Of a DNA stretch of 64,000 nt, positions 1-8,062 are shown one piece after another. Position 1 is the first letter of the stretch. The number at the start of each line of letters is the position of its first letter. Below the pieces are notes generated by a model. The model made no database searches. It saw only the letters and a list, made by a program, of their open reading frames with translations, and had not been told where the DNA came from. The position numbers were made by a program, and so were the translations under genes. Source of the DNA: Allobosea lupini (GTDB lineage: Bacteria > Pseudomonadota > Alphaproteobacteria > Rhizobiales > Beijerinckiaceae); contig NZ_FOAN01000010.1 of NCBI RefSeq assembly GCF_900109525.1, positions 1 through 64,000 on the forward strand. The letters are read 5' to 3'.

Positions 1-418
1 CGTTGTCGTCGACCAGCTTCTTGTCGAGGGCAATGTCCTTCAGGCTCTTGCTGGTGGCGACGACTTCCGCCTGGGTGGCGATCGCCGTGCCGGCCTTGGT
101 CGGCCTGTTCTGGGCCGCGTCGGCCTGGGCCTGCTTGAGCGTCGACTGCAGCGAGTTCACCAGCTTGGTGATGCCGTCGATACCCTTGGAGGCGGCCTGA
201 ATGGTCTGGATGCCGTTCGAGATGCCGTCGAGCAGGCCGGTCAGCTGGCTCGAACGATCATTCAGCGAGGCGGCGGTGAAGAAGTTGACCGGGCTGTCGA
301 TCGCGGAGTTGACCTTCTTGCCGGTGGCGAGACGGTTCTGGATCTGCGCGGACTGGGCGGCGGTCGATTGCAGCGTCGAGAGATTGTTGCGGACGCCGGC
401 AGAGAGAGAAACGGCCAT
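1..418 (-). CDS. Flagellin, N-terminal part (truncated by window edge)
   Basis: The first 139 residues of a flagellin are read on the minus strand from the ATG at 418; the gene runs off the left edge. The start MAVSLSAGVRNNLSTLQ, followed by a helical region with QNRLATGKKVNSAIDSP and NFFTAASLNDR, is the D0/D1 N-terminal helix of alphaproteobacterial flagellins, which form the filament after secretion through the flagellar export apparatus. A good ribosome binding site (AGGAAGG) lies about 8 bases upstream. The 257 bases up to the next gene hold no ORF I trust and no sigma-54 element I could find. There is no signal peptide, as expected for type III flagellar export. The C-terminal half cannot be judged here. 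Confidence 0.93.
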   Translation of the reverse strand, partial: MAVSLSAGVRNNLSTLQSTAAQSAQIQNRLATGKKVNSAIDSPVNFFTAASLNDRSSQLTGLLDGISNGIQTIQAASKGIDGITKLVNSLQSTLKQAQADAAQNRPTKAGTAIATQAEVVATSKSLKDIALDKKLVDDN

Positions 419-675
419 TTTATAATACCTTCCTGGTATGATGCCTTCTGGCGTCGAGACCGTTCTGGCCGCGACCGAAAGACGATGCAGCCGATTTCGT
501 AACGAGCGGTGAATCCGGATCGGCGAATTGCCCGCAATTTGGGCGAAGTTGCGAACTAGTTAACGAGTGTAAAATACTGCCGTGGCCAGGCTTGTGCGAT
601 CGGATCTGGCTGGACGAACGAAAAACGCCGCCGGCCAATACCAGCGGCGTCGAATGATGAGTGAGGTCGCTAAGC

Positions 676-1146
676 CTAGGCGAGGCGCTCGACCTCGTGA
701 CTGCGAGGAGCTTCCGCCTCGCGATTACGCTCGACGATCTCGCGCGACCAGATGCGCAGCTTCAGCAGCGTCTCGTCAGGGAGTTGCTCGACAACTTCGC
801 CGGTGTCGCGGTTGGTCTTGCGCAGGATGACGCTGCGCGTCTTGGGCTCGATATCGAGGCGCCGCTCGATCACGTCCCGCAATTCCTGCTGGCGGCGCTG
901 CTCATCGAAGCGGCGTTGCTGGGCGGTATCGTCCTGCGCGCTCTGCTGGCGCTGCGCGTCGGAGCGGCGCTCCTCGGCACGGGCCCGGATGTCGAGCTGG
1001 ACCGGTTCGCCGGCGGGGACCGAACGGACGGTCTTCTCCGGGGGGAGCTCGACCGGCGTCGCGCCGTTCTGGACGGAAATGTCGGTGCGGATCGTTGCCT
1101 GGACGGCACCGGTCGCGAACGTCTTTGGTGTCGCGCCGAAATCCAT
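676..1146 (-). CDS. FlaG-like flagellar protein
   Basis: A 156-residue hydrophilic protein. The ATG at 1146 is chosen because GAGAGGAG lies 7 bases upstream; a longer reading from 1239 has no comparable site. The middle (about residues 60-95) is rich in Arg, Gln and Asp and probably helical. The C-terminal part has LDIEPKTRSVILRK followed by DTGEVVEQLPDETLLKLR, which resembles the FlaG domain (a beta strand, a D-TG-V--Q-P motif, then a helix). FlaG proteins are usually encoded beside flagellin and influence filament length. It lies between flagellin and the flgI operon, on the same strand as both. The FlaG assignment rests on the short C-terminal motif only. Confidence 0.6.
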   Translation of the reverse strand: MDFGATPKTFATGAVQATIRTDISVQNGATPVELPPEKTVRSVPAGEPVQLDIRARAEERRSDAQRQQSAQDDTAQQRRFDEQRRQQELRDVIERRLDIEPKTRSVILRKTNRDTGEVVEQLPDETLLKLRIWSREIVERNREAEAPRSHEVERLA

Positions 1147-1390
1147 TCTGGACTCCTCTCGCAAGGGCGGACTTCTTCCAAGCCTGAGAGGATGCGGCAG
1201 AGAGTTGAATCCGCCGTTAGAGAAATTGGTAAATTGCAATGCGTTTTGCGCAATTCCCGCGCCTAGACAGCGTTAATGCTGCTTAGATCGAGTCTCGGTT
1301 CAGATTAACCATGCAGTCTTTCGCCTGCGGCGAATTCCTGATCTGGACATGCCGCAAGTGCTCGGATGTTTCTTCTTGCGGGCGGGGGGC

Positions 1391-1879
1391 TCACAGACTC
1401 TTCGAAATCACCATCGGGCCGGCATTGGGCCGCGCGAAGACTCCGGCGCCGACGGTCGCGGTCGGGCCGTAGCCGGGCGCCCTGTTCTGCTTGTTGGTGT
1501 CGACGGCCAGGTCGCGCATGATCGATTCCGAGATCGCCCGGGCCGTCGCCAGCACGGTCTGATTGAGGTCGATCAGCTCCTGGAAGGCGAGATGGGCGCT
1601 CTTCAGGCGCTTGACCCGCTCCGGGGCGAAGCGGGCGAGCGCCACCGCGTTCAGTTTCACCTGCTCGACGCCCTTCATATAGACGCCGGCGAGCTCGGCC
1701 TTGCGTGCTTCGCGCTCCATCGCATCCTTGAGGCGTCCGGCCTTGACCAGCCCGGTTTCCTCGCCGACGACATGGGAGAGCGCGCTCAGCGTCTCCATCA
1801 CGGCCTCGATCAGGCGTTCGGCCTCGATGGCGTTCGAGACGCGCGGGCGTTCGTCGACGACGCGCATCCGCTCAAGCAT
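1391..1879 (-). CDS. FlbY/FlgN-like flagellar protein
   Basis: A 162-residue, mostly alpha-helical cytoplasmic protein whose start overlaps the end of flgJ by 8 bases, so the two are probably translationally coupled. It has long helices (for example LIEAVMETLSALSHVVGEET and FAPERVKRLKSAHLAFQELI) of the kind seen in FlgN-type export chaperones for hook-filament junction proteins. In Caulobacter the flgI operon continues with the flgJ homologue cheL and then flbY, so position suggests this is the flbY equivalent. The C-terminal 30 residues look disordered (Pro, Gly, Ala). The family call comes from context and helical character, without a decisive motif. Confidence 0.6.
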   Translation of the reverse strand: MLERMRVVDERPRVSNAIEAERLIEAVMETLSALSHVVGEETGLVKAGRLKDAMEREARKAELAGVYMKGVEQVKLNAVALARFAPERVKRLKSAHLAFQELIDLNQTVLATARAISESIMRDLAVDTNKQNRAPGYGPTATVGAGVFARPNAGPMVISKSL

Positions 1880-2243
1880 TGCCGGCTCCCGCCGACGTGG
1901 CAGCGGACTTGCCGGCCGAAGCCTGGACCTGGATCAGGTCGCGCATGATCTGGTCGGAGAGGCCGACGCCGCCGGATTTCTGGATCTGCTTGGCGTATTC
2001 CTGCGTCAGCATCGACCGCCAGACGTCGCCGCCCGTGCCGTTCTCGCCGAGCGGGCCTTCGGTCCCGCTCGAGCTCATCATGGTCTGGGTGAAGTTCTCG
2101 AGGAAGACGGTCTCGAAATCGTCGGCGGTCTTCTTCGCCTTGGTGTTCTGCGTGGAGCTGAGCGCGTCGGCGATGCCGCCGGCCAGCTTGGTGGCGGCGC
2201 CGATGGCGAGCTTGGCGGCAGGAGCGGCGAGGAGGGCACTCAT
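1872..2243 (-). CDS. flgJ: Rod-binding protein FlgJ (single domain)
   Basis: A 123-residue protein matching only the N-terminal rod-binding domain of FlgJ. The core motif is TADDFETVFLENFTQTMMSS, followed by GGDVWRSMLTQEYAKQIQKSGGVGLSDQIMRDLI, the conserved pattern of the FlgJ/CheL rod-binding family. The C-terminal muramidase domain of enterobacterial FlgJ is absent, which is normal in alphaproteobacteria, where a separate enzyme opens the wall. Its ATG shares bases with the flgI stop codon (TAATG), so it is coupled to flgI, and its 3' end overlaps the next gene. It acts in the periplasm as a scaffold during rod assembly. Confidence 0.88.
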   Translation of the reverse strand: MSALLAAPAAKLAIGAATKLAGGIADALSSTQNTKAKKTADDFETVFLENFTQTMMSSSGTEGPLGENGTGGDVWRSMLTQEYAKQIQKSGGVGLSDQIMRDLIQVQASAGKSAATSAGAGNA

Positions 2244-3493
2244 TACATCACCTCGATGTCGGCTTGCAGCGCGCCGGCTGCCTTGATGGCTTGCAGGATG
2301 GAGAGCAGGTCGCGCGGGCCGATGCCGAGCGCGTTCAGCCCGTCGACCAGTTCGCGCAAGGTGACGCTCTCCTTGACAAGGGCGAGCTTGTTGTTGCCCT
2401 CGGTGTCGACCTTGACGTTGCTGCGCGGGACGACGACGGTCCGGCCGTTGGAGAGCTCGTTGGGCTGGCTGACCTGCGGCTCCTCCGAGATCGTCACCGT
2501 CAGGTTGCCCTGAGCGACGGCCACGGTCGAGACGCGGACATCCTTGCCCATCACGATGATGCCGGAGCGCTCGTCGATGACGACACGGGCACCCTGATCG
2601 GGCTCGACCCGAAGCTGTTCGATATCGGTGAGCAGGCGGATCATGTTGCCCTGGAAGCGCGGCGGGATCTGCAGCACCACGGTCGACGGGTCGGTCGGCT
2701 CGGCCGAGTCGCCGCCGATGAAGTCGTTGATCGCGGCGGCGATGCGGCGGGCGGTGGTGAGGTCGGGATTGCGCAGCGACAGGCGCAGCGTCTTCAGCTT
2801 GTTCAGGGCGAAGTCGATCTCGCGCTCGACCAGGCCGCCATTGGCGATGCGCCCGACTGTCGGCACGCCGCGGGTGATCTTGGCGGCGTCGGCTTCAGCC
2901 GAGAAGCCGGCGATCGCGACCGGGCCCTGCGAAACGGCGTAGACCTCGCCATCGGCGCCGAGCAGCGGGGTCGCGAGCAATGTGCCGCCCTGCAGCGACT
3001 TGGCATCGCCCAGCGCCGAGACGGTGACGTCGAGGCGTGTGCCCTGGACGGCGAAAGGCGGCAGATTGGCGGTGATCATCACCGCCGCGACATTGGCGGT
3101 GCGCATGCTGGCGCCGCGGGTGTTGACGCCGAGGCGCTCCAGCATCGCCTGCAGCGACTGCTTGGTGAAAGGCGCGTTGTTGAGCGTATCGCCAGTGCCG
3201 TTGAGGCCGACGACGATGCCGTAGCCGAGGATCTGGTTGCTGCGCACGCCCTCGACCGAGGCGAGGTCCTTGATGCGCGAGAGCGCGGTGCCCATGCCGC
3301 CGCTGCCGGCGAAGGCGGTGCGCGAGACGCCGGCCTCGGCCGCGCCGTTGCGCGTCGGAGCGTGGCTGCTGACGCCATTGCCGCCCCGAGCCAAAGGCGG
3401 CGCCGGAGCAAGATCGGCCGCCATCGCGGCGCCAGCCAGCAGCAAGGCTGCGAGCGGCGTCAGCAGATGGTGGAGGCGGAGGAAGCTAGGCAT
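2243..3493 (-). CDS. flgI: Flagellar P-ring protein FlgI
   Basis: A 416-residue periplasmic protein that forms the P ring around the rod in the peptidoglycan layer. The ATG at 3493 starts a clear signal peptide (MPSFLRLHHLLTPLAALLLA, cut after AMA). The body carries FlgI hallmarks: RIKDLASVEGVRSNQILGYGIVVGL, then GTGDTL, TAANLPPFA-type and NGRTVVVPRSNV segments, ending GPRDLLSILQAIKAAGAL. A TTG start at 3544 is in frame but lies inside the -24 element of a sigma-54 promoter, so it cannot be the start of that transcript. The gene opens a minus-strand operon flgI-flgJ-FlbY-like, with fliX divergent. Unlike the usual mature protein, about 55 low-complexity residues lie between the signal peptide and the conserved core. 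Confidence 0.95.
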   Translation of the reverse strand: MPSFLRLHHLLTPLAALLLAGAAMAADLAPAPPLARGGNGVSSHAPTRNGAAEAGVSRTAFAGSGGMGTALSRIKDLASVEGVRSNQILGYGIVVGLNGTGDTLNNAPFTKQSLQAMLERLGVNTRGASMRTANVAAVMITANLPPFAVQGTRLDVTVSALGDAKSLQGGTLLATPLLGADGEVYAVSQGPVAIAGFSAEADAAKITRGVPTVGRIANGGLVEREIDFALNKLKTLRLSLRNPDLTTARRIAAAINDFIGGDSAEPTDPSTVVLQIPPRFQGNMIRLLTDIEQLRVEPDQGARVVIDERSGIIVMGKDVRVSTVAVAQGNLTVTISEEPQVSQPNELSNGRTVVVPRSNVKVDTEGNNKLALVKESVTLRELVDGLNALGIGPRDLLSILQAIKAAGALQADIEVM

Positions 3494-3527
3494 ATGGCAC
3501 CGGGTGAATCTGATGTCGCCAAGCCGT

Positions 3528-3543
3528 TGCGAAGAGCGTGCCA
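3528..3543 (-). promoter_or_regulatory. Sigma-54 promoter for flgI
   Basis: Read on the minus strand the sequence is TGGCACGCTCTTCGCA, matching the -24/-12 consensus TGGCACG-N4-TTGCA at all but one position and keeping the essential GG-N10-GC spacing. Transcription would start near 3517, about 24 bases before the flgI ATG. In Caulobacter late flagellar operons are driven by sigma-54 with FlbD under FliX control, and fliX is the divergent neighbour here. This is a sequence match, not a mapped start. Confidence 0.8.
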
Positions 3544-3568
3544 ATTCGGGAGAAAGCGAAAACGCTTT

Positions 3569-3583
3569 TTAATCAGTATTTTA
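3569..3583. promoter_or_regulatory. Possible CtrA site (one mismatch)
   Basis: TTAA, seven bases, then TTTA: seven of eight positions of the CtrA consensus TTAA-N7-TTAA. It lies in the flgI/fliX divergent region, upstream of the sigma-54 element of flgI. Weak by itself, but exact copies occur in the other two flagellar intergenic regions. Confidence 0.4.
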
Positions 3584-3658
3584 GAGATGGGACGTCAGAT
3601 TGCTCATGGCGTGGCGGCCGGTGCAAAGCTGCCGCCCCCGGCAAATCCTGCCGGGCGG

Positions 3659-3673
3659 TTTACCGCTCCTTAA
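3659..3673. promoter_or_regulatory. Possible CtrA site upstream of fliX (one mismatch)
   Basis: TTTA, seven bases (CCGCTCC), TTAA followed by C: seven of eight consensus positions and the common trailing C. It lies 76 bases before the fliX ATG, a plausible promoter position, and fliX is a class II CtrA-dependent gene in Caulobacter. Confidence 0.5.
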
Positions 3674-3749
3674 CCACGTTGCCGGCACAAGGAAGCGGGT
3701 CGGGCAGCGTCCCTGCAGCGCCTTTTCGGGCCGACCTTGCGAGAGCGTG

Positions 3750-4157
3750 ATGATCCGCATCGACCAGCGCAGTCCGATCTCCTCGACGACGTCGACCAGT
3801 CGCAGCGGCACGACCGGCGGCTCGAGCTTCCGCCTGCCGGCCCGCGAGAGCGCCGGCGCGGCACAGGGCGCGGCCGTCAGCCATGCCGGTTCGCTCGACG
3901 GTTTGCTCGCGGTTCAGGCCGAGGAGGACGGGCAGGAGCGCAAGCGGCGCCAGGCCCGCCGCGGCCATGACTTGCTCGACGGGCTCGACCGGCTCAAGGC
4001 TGCCCTGCTGGCTGGGCGCGTCGCGCCGGCGGAGCTGGAGCGGCTGAAGGCGATGCTGTCGGCGCGGCGCGAGGCGACCGACGATCCCCGCCTCGACGAG
4101 GTCCTCGCCCATATCGAGTTGCGCGCGGCGGTCGAGCTGGCGAAGCTCGGGCGCTGA
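3750..4157 (+). CDS. fliX: Class II flagellar assembly regulator FliX
   Basis: A 135-residue protein. The ATG at 3750 (MIRIDQRSP) is preferred to longer readings because it begins the recognisable FliX pattern: a disordered Ser/Thr/Gly-rich N-terminus, then GSLDGLLAVQ, a basic helix with ERKRRQARRGHDLLDGLDRLKAALLAGR, and a conserved end DPRLDEVLAHIELRAAVELAKLGR. In Caulobacter FliX is a trans-acting partner of the sigma-54 activator FlbD and couples basal-body assembly to late flagellar gene transcription; there too it is divergent from flgI. No FlbD gene lies in this window. A GTG three bases upstream is an alternative start. Confidence 0.82.
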   Translation: MIRIDQRSPISSTTSTSRSGTTGGSSFRLPARESAGAAQGAAVSHAGSLDGLLAVQAEEDGQERKRRQARRGHDLLDGLDRLKAALLAGRVAPAELERLKAMLSARREATDDPRLDEVLAHIELRAAVELAKLGR

Positions 4158-4168
4158 GCGAGGGGCAT

Positions 4169-4194
4169 CCCCTTCTCCCGCGAGGGGAGAGGGG
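4169..4194. repeat. Imperfect G/C-rich hairpin between convergent genes
   Basis: CCCCTTCTCCC, a GCGA loop, then GGGGAGAGGGG form a hairpin with a small mismatch, between the convergent ends of fliX and the cupin gene. It resembles the dispersed CCCTCTCCC/GGGAGAGGG intergenic repeats of many rhizobial-type genomes and could also act as a weak terminator. Only one copy is visible here. Confidence 0.4.
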
Positions 4195-4243
4195 AGGCGC
4201 GCTTCAATCGGCGACCCCTTGTTCGAATGAACGGCGAGCCAAA

Positions 4244-4789
4244 TCAGCGGATGAACTGATCGGCGTACTCCGCCCCGAGGCCGTTGGTGGCGTAGTGCGC
4301 CCGGCATTTGTCGAGCCGGGTGAAGACGTCGTCATAGCCGAGGCATTTGCCATCAGGATCGACATAGATCATCGCGCCGTTGACCTGGAACATGGTGATC
4401 ATCTCCTCGACGTCGGGATCGACCACCAGCGTATGGGTCTCGCCGGGCGCCTCGTAGACATAGGAGCCCTCTGTCGCGGTCCAGTCATGCTCAAGATAGC
4501 GCCACTTTCCCCGCAGCACATAACCATGGACGGGCTGGGGATGGCGGTGGCGCGAGAGCACGCCGGCGCGGCGCACGCGCAGCAGGTTCATCCAGTAGCC
4601 ACGCGTCACCGAGAGGCACAAAGGACGGAACCAGACATTGTCGTCGACCGGCACCCAGACGCGCTCATCCTCCGGGATGACGTTCGGCACGATCAGCTCC
4701 GGCGGGGAATCCTTGGGCTGGGGATGTCGATAGGGCGTCCAGCGCTCTTCGGTGCTGACCTGGACGGGGACCGGGCTGACCTTGTTCAT
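4244..4789 (-). CDS. 2,4'-dihydroxyacetophenone dioxygenase-like cupin
   Basis: A 181-residue single-domain cupin. The ATG at 4789 has GGAGGAAA six bases upstream. The metal-site region GVLSRHRHPQPVHGYVLRGKW (His81, His83, His88), followed by a glycine-rich strand and PGETHTLVV (His119), is a cupin fold in the style of the 2,4'-dihydroxyacetophenone dioxygenase family, Fe(II) enzymes that cleave a carbon-carbon bond in an aromatic ketone side chain. The N-terminal WVPVDDNVWFRPLCLSVTRG segment is also typical of that family. It lies 89 bases downstream of an SDR gene on the same strand, suggesting a two-gene catabolic operon. The actual substrate cannot be told from the sequence. Confidence 0.7.
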   Translation of the reverse strand: MNKVSPVPVQVSTEERWTPYRHPQPKDSPPELIVPNVIPEDERVWVPVDDNVWFRPLCLSVTRGYWMNLLRVRRAGVLSRHRHPQPVHGYVLRGKWRYLEHDWTATEGSYVYEAPGETHTLVVDPDVEEMITMFQVNGAMIYVDPDGKCLGYDDVFTRLDKCRAHYATNGLGAEYADQFIR

Positions 4790-4878
4790 CGCTGTTTCCT
4801 CCGGTTGAGTTTCTGATTCAGCTGGCTGGGCGATCGATTCAGGAAACGCTGCCAGATCGTTGATCTTTGTCACGTCTT

Positions 4879-5598
4879 TCAGACGGCGAGATAGCCGCCG
4901 TCGACCGGCAGAATCGTGCCGGTGATGAAGCGGGCGGCATCCGAGAGCAGGAACAGCACGGCCCCGCCGACATCGCCCGGCTCGCCCCAGCGGTTCATCG
5001 GGGTGCGCGACAGGATCGGGGCGGAGCGGGCTGCGTCCTCGACGAGAGGCCTGGTCAGTTCGGTCGCGATCCAGCCGGGCGCGACCGCGTTGACACGGAT
5101 ACCGTCCTGCGCCCAGGCGGCGGCGAGCGACTTGGTCAACTGGCCGACGCCGCCCTTCGAGGCGGAATAGCCCGGCGCATAGGCCGAGCCATGGAAGGTC
5201 AGCATCGAAGCGGTGTTGACGATCGCGCCTTTGCTCGCGGCGAGCTTGTCCTTCGCTGCTAGGCACATGCGCATCGAGCCGGTGAGATTGACCTCGAGCG
5301 TTAGCCGGAAGGCCTCGATCTCGAATTCCTTGCCGCCGCGCTGGATCATGCCGGCGCAGTTGACCAGCGCGTCGATGCGCTCGCAGCCGGCGACGATCGC
5401 TGCGACCTGCGCATCGCTGGTGACGTCGAGCCGGGCATGACGGATCGCAGCATGGGTGGGCGTCGCCGCGACCTCCTCCTGCGTGAGACCGGTGGCGAGG
5501 ACCTGGTAGCCGGCCTCGGCGAGTGCAAGCGCGGCGCCGGCGCCGATGCCGCGGGTGCCGCCGGTGACGAGGGCGAGGGGAGAGGAGGAGCTTGTCAT
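4879..5598 (-). CDS. SDR-family NAD(P)-dependent oxidoreductase
   Basis: A 239-residue classical short-chain dehydrogenase. The cofactor motif is TGGTRGIG near the N-terminus, the structural motif VNCAG near residue 80, and the catalytic Ser-Tyr-Lys set appears as NTASM, then YSASKGG. RVNAVAPGWIATE and the final PVDGGYLAV complete the family signature. The absence of an Arg or Lys pair just after the glycine motif does not settle NAD versus NADP use. It precedes the cupin dioxygenase on the same strand and is divergent from icd, with 216 bases between. Its likely role is oxidation or reduction of an alcohol/ketone that the cupin acts on next, which is inference. Confidence 0.85.
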   Translation of the reverse strand: MTSSSSPLALVTGGTRGIGAGAALALAEAGYQVLATGLTQEEVAATPTHAAIRHARLDVTSDAQVAAIVAGCERIDALVNCAGMIQRGGKEFEIEAFRLTLEVNLTGSMRMCLAAKDKLAASKGAIVNTASMLTFHGSAYAPGYSASKGGVGQLTKSLAAAWAQDGIRVNAVAPGWIATELTRPLVEDAARSAPILSRTPMNRWGEPGDVGGAVLFLLSDAARFITGTILPVDGGYLAV

Positions 5599-5814
5599 GG
5601 CTCCAATCTAAATCGGTTCGCAACATTGCCAACTGCGTTGCACAGCGGGGCGCCCTGCGTCGGGGCGCGGGGGACATCGGTCACGCCCCGCCCGTTGCCC
5701 AAAAGGCCGGCTTCCCCCTGGCAGCGGAACCCGCTAGGAAGCGCGCGGGCTGGTAGTGGCGCTAAGCTGCTGCCTGCAATCGTTCCAGACTGACCAGAGC
5801 AGGGGTCGCATCAC

Positions 5815-7029
5815 ATGAGCAAGATCAAGGTCGCCAACCCGGTCGTCGACATGGACGGCGACGAGATGACCCGCATCATCTGGCAGCACATCAAGGACAA
5901 GCTGATCTTCCCCTATCTCGACCTCGAGCTCGATTATTTCGACCTTTCGGTCCAGAACCGTGACGCGACCGACGACCAGGTCACGATCGACGCCGCCAAC
6001 GCCACCAAGAAGCATGGCGTCGCGGTGAAGTGCGCCACCATCACGCCGGATGAGGCGCGCGTGAAGGAGTTCAACCTCAAGTCGATGTGGAAGAGCCCGA
6101 ACGGAACGATCCGCAACATCCTGGGCGGCGTGATCTTCCGCGAGCCGATCATCTGCAAGAACGTCCCGCGCCTGGTGCCCGGCTGGACCCAGCCGATCGT
6201 CATCGGCCGCCATGCCTATGGCGACCAGTACCGCGCGACCGATTTCAAGTTCCCCGGCAAGGGCACGCTCTCGATCAAGTTCGTCGGCGAGGACGGCAAC
6301 GTCATCGAGAAGGAGGTCTTCAAGGCCCCCGACGCCGGTGTCGCGATGGCGATGTACAATCTCGACGACTCGATCCGCGATTTCGCTCGGGCGTCGCTGA
6401 ACTACGGCCTGATGCGCAAGTATCCGGTCTATCTCTCGACCAAGAACACCATCCTCAAGACCTATGACGGGCGCTTCAAGGACATCTTCCAGGAGATCTT
6501 CGACGCCGAGTTCAAGGCGGAGTTCGACAAGCTCGGCATCACCTATGAGCACCGCCTGATCGACGACATGGTGGCGTCGGCGATGAAGTGGTCGGGCGGC
6601 TATGTCTGGGCCTGCAAGAACTATGATGGCGACGTGCAGTCCGACACGGTGGCGCAGGGCTTCGGCTCGCTCGGCCTGATGACCTCGGTGCTGATGACGC
6701 CGGATGGCAAGACCGTCGAGGCCGAGGCCGCCCACGGCACAGTGACCCGCCACTACCGCGAGCACCAGAAGGGCAAGGAGACCTCGACCAACTCGATCGC
6801 CTCGATCTTCGCCTGGACCCGCGGCCTCGCCCACCGCGCCAAGCTCGACGACAATGCCGAACTCGCCAAGTTCGCGACCCTGCTCGAGAAGGTCACGGTC
6901 GACACCGTCGAGGCCGGCGACATGACCAAGGACCTGGCGCTGCTGGTCGGCCCCGACCAGAAGTTCCTCTCGACCACCGGCTTCCTCGACAAGGTCAGCG
7001 ACAACCTGCGCAAGGCAATGGCGGCGTAA
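5815..7029 (+). CDS. icd: Isocitrate dehydrogenase (NADP+)
   Basis: A 404-residue enzyme of the eukaryote-like dimeric IDH class that alphaproteobacteria use in the citric acid cycle, converting isocitrate to 2-oxoglutarate with NADPH. It opens with KVANPVVDMDGDEMTRIIWQ and contains KSPNGTIRNILGG (substrate loop), YDGRFKDIFQEIF, the conserved Tyr/Lys/Asp region HRLIDDMVASAMKWSGGYVWACKNYDGDVQSD, and EAAHGTVTRHYR with ETSTNSIASIFAWTRGL near the C-terminus. Its length is normal. It is monocistronic, ended by a strong terminator at 7058-7086, and divergent from the SDR gene. Confidence 0.98.
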   Translation: MSKIKVANPVVDMDGDEMTRIIWQHIKDKLIFPYLDLELDYFDLSVQNRDATDDQVTIDAANATKKHGVAVKCATITPDEARVKEFNLKSMWKSPNGTIRNILGGVIFREPIICKNVPRLVPGWTQPIVIGRHAYGDQYRATDFKFPGKGTLSIKFVGEDGNVIEKEVFKAPDAGVAMAMYNLDDSIRDFARASLNYGLMRKYPVYLSTKNTILKTYDGRFKDIFQEIFDAEFKAEFDKLGITYEHRLIDDMVASAMKWSGGYVWACKNYDGDVQSDTVAQGFGSLGLMTSVLMTPDGKTVEAEAAHGTVTRHYREHQKGKETSTNSIASIFAWTRGLAHRAKLDDNAELAKFATLLEKVTVDTVEAGDMTKDLALLVGPDQKFLSTTGFLDKVSDNLRKAMAA

Positions 7030-7057
7030 GCGACTTCCAGCGCTTACCTGCGATACG

Positions 7058-7086
7058 AAGCCCGGCCAGTCTGGCCGGGCTTTTTT
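7058..7086 (+). terminator. Rho-independent terminator of icd
   Basis: A GC-rich hairpin (GCCCGGCC with a five-base loop and GGCCGGGC) followed by six T residues, 29 bases after the icd stop codon. It has the full stem-plus-T-run form. Confidence 0.93.
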
Positions 7087-7191
7087 CGTTGGGTGCGGTT
7101 CCGTGCGATGCGGAGAACGGAGCCTCCGATAGCGAGGTAATCAACCTTCGCGTGTAAGCTGTGCGCGATCCTTTTCAACTTGCGAGCGCGT

Positions 7192-7542
7192 ATGAAAGTC
7201 CTCTTGAAATCCGGAGACTGGGAAAAATGGGGCACGATCGCCTATAGCTTGGTAATGCTGGTCGGCCTGGGCCTGATCTTCGGTGGGCTCTTTTGGCGTC
7301 ATCAGTCGGATCAAAGCCGGTTGGCCACCGAGACGCACATTCCCGCAACCATCCTGTCCGTGCGGGAGATGAGGGGCGGCCCGCGCGCTTGGATTGCGTT
7401 TACGCGCATGGAGAACGGCGTTGCAATCCCTTGCCGGACCGAGGTCAACCTCGGACCTTACAGCGTCGCAGTCGGACAGGTCATATCCGTCGTTCCCCGT
7501 CCCGACTCCTGTGGTGAGCCGGCCGTCGCCGTGAGACGATAG
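7192..7542 (+). CDS. Small membrane protein of unknown function
   Basis: A 116-residue protein with one membrane segment near the N-terminus (about residues 14-35, IAYSLVMLVGLGLIFGGLFW) and an extracytoplasmic domain of about 80 residues rich in beta-strand patterns. The ATG at 7192 is preferred to the in-frame TTG at 7180. The layout (one helix, then a small beta domain beginning with an IPATILSVREM-like strand) resembles DUF3592-type proteins, but I do not recognise a decisive signature. Two cysteines (CRTE and DSCGE) could pair. It is followed 55 bases later by the GFA gene on the same strand. Confidence 0.6.
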   Translation: MKVLLKSGDWEKWGTIAYSLVMLVGLGLIFGGLFWRHQSDQSRLATETHIPATILSVREMRGGPRAWIAFTRMENGVAIPCRTEVNLGPYSVAVGQVISVVPRPDSCGEPAVAVRR

Positions 7543-7597
7543 GGCCGCATTGCGTCCCAGTCTCGAAGATGTCGAGACGCGTTCGAGGGCCGGCACG

Positions 7598-8059
7598 ATG
7601 ACAACAACGCCTCCTACTCTCACCGGTGGCTGCCAGTGCGGCGCGGTGCGCTACCGGCTGCTGAAGCCGCCGCACAAGGTTTCAGTCTGTTTCTGCCGGA
7701 TGTGCCAGAAGGCGGTCGGCAATTATTTCGGCGCCTTCGCCTCCTCGCGCATCGAGAACGTCGTCTGGACGCGCGGGACGCCTTCGGTCTTCCGCTCGTC
7801 GGAGGTGGCCGAGCGCGGCTTCTGCAGGGAGTGCGGCACGCCGCTGAGCTTCAGCTATCCGGCCGCTGGCACGCTTGCGCTCGCGGTCGGCAGTCTCGAC
7901 GATGCCACCGCCTTTTCCCCGACCCATGCCTATGGCGTCGAGGGCAGGGCCCCCTGGTTCGACGCGTTATGCCGCCTGGAGGGCACACGGACCGAGGACG
8001 ACATCCCGGCGGATGAGCTGCCGGGTTATCGCTCGCGCCAGCATCCCGATCATGACTGA
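7598..8059 (+). CDS. GFA / CENP-V family zinc protein
   Basis: A 153-residue protein with the full Cys pattern of the glutathione-dependent formaldehyde-activating (GFA) fold: Cys12 and Cys14 in GGCQCGAVRY, Cys31, Cys33 and Cys36 in VCFCRMCQKA, and Cys76 and Cys79 in GFCRECGTPLSF. These bind two zinc ions. The founding member was proposed to speed S-hydroxymethylglutathione formation, but most family members have no proven activity. The start at 7598 follows from where the family begins; a longer in-frame reading from 7550 adds an unconserved leader. Its end is three bases from the convergent end of the next gene. Confidence 0.88.
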   Translation: MTTTPPTLTGGCQCGAVRYRLLKPPHKVSVCFCRMCQKAVGNYFGAFASSRIENVVWTRGTPSVFRSSEVAERGFCRECGTPLSFSYPAAGTLALAVGSLDDATAFSPTHAYGVEGRAPWFDALCRLEGTRTEDDIPADELPGYRSRQHPDHD

Positions 8060-8062
8060 GCG

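Noticed and set aside
419..675. Sigma-54 or CtrA promoter for the flagellin gene
   Set aside because: No GG-N10-GC with matching flanks and no TTAA-N7-TTAA was found; a single TTAA is not enough.
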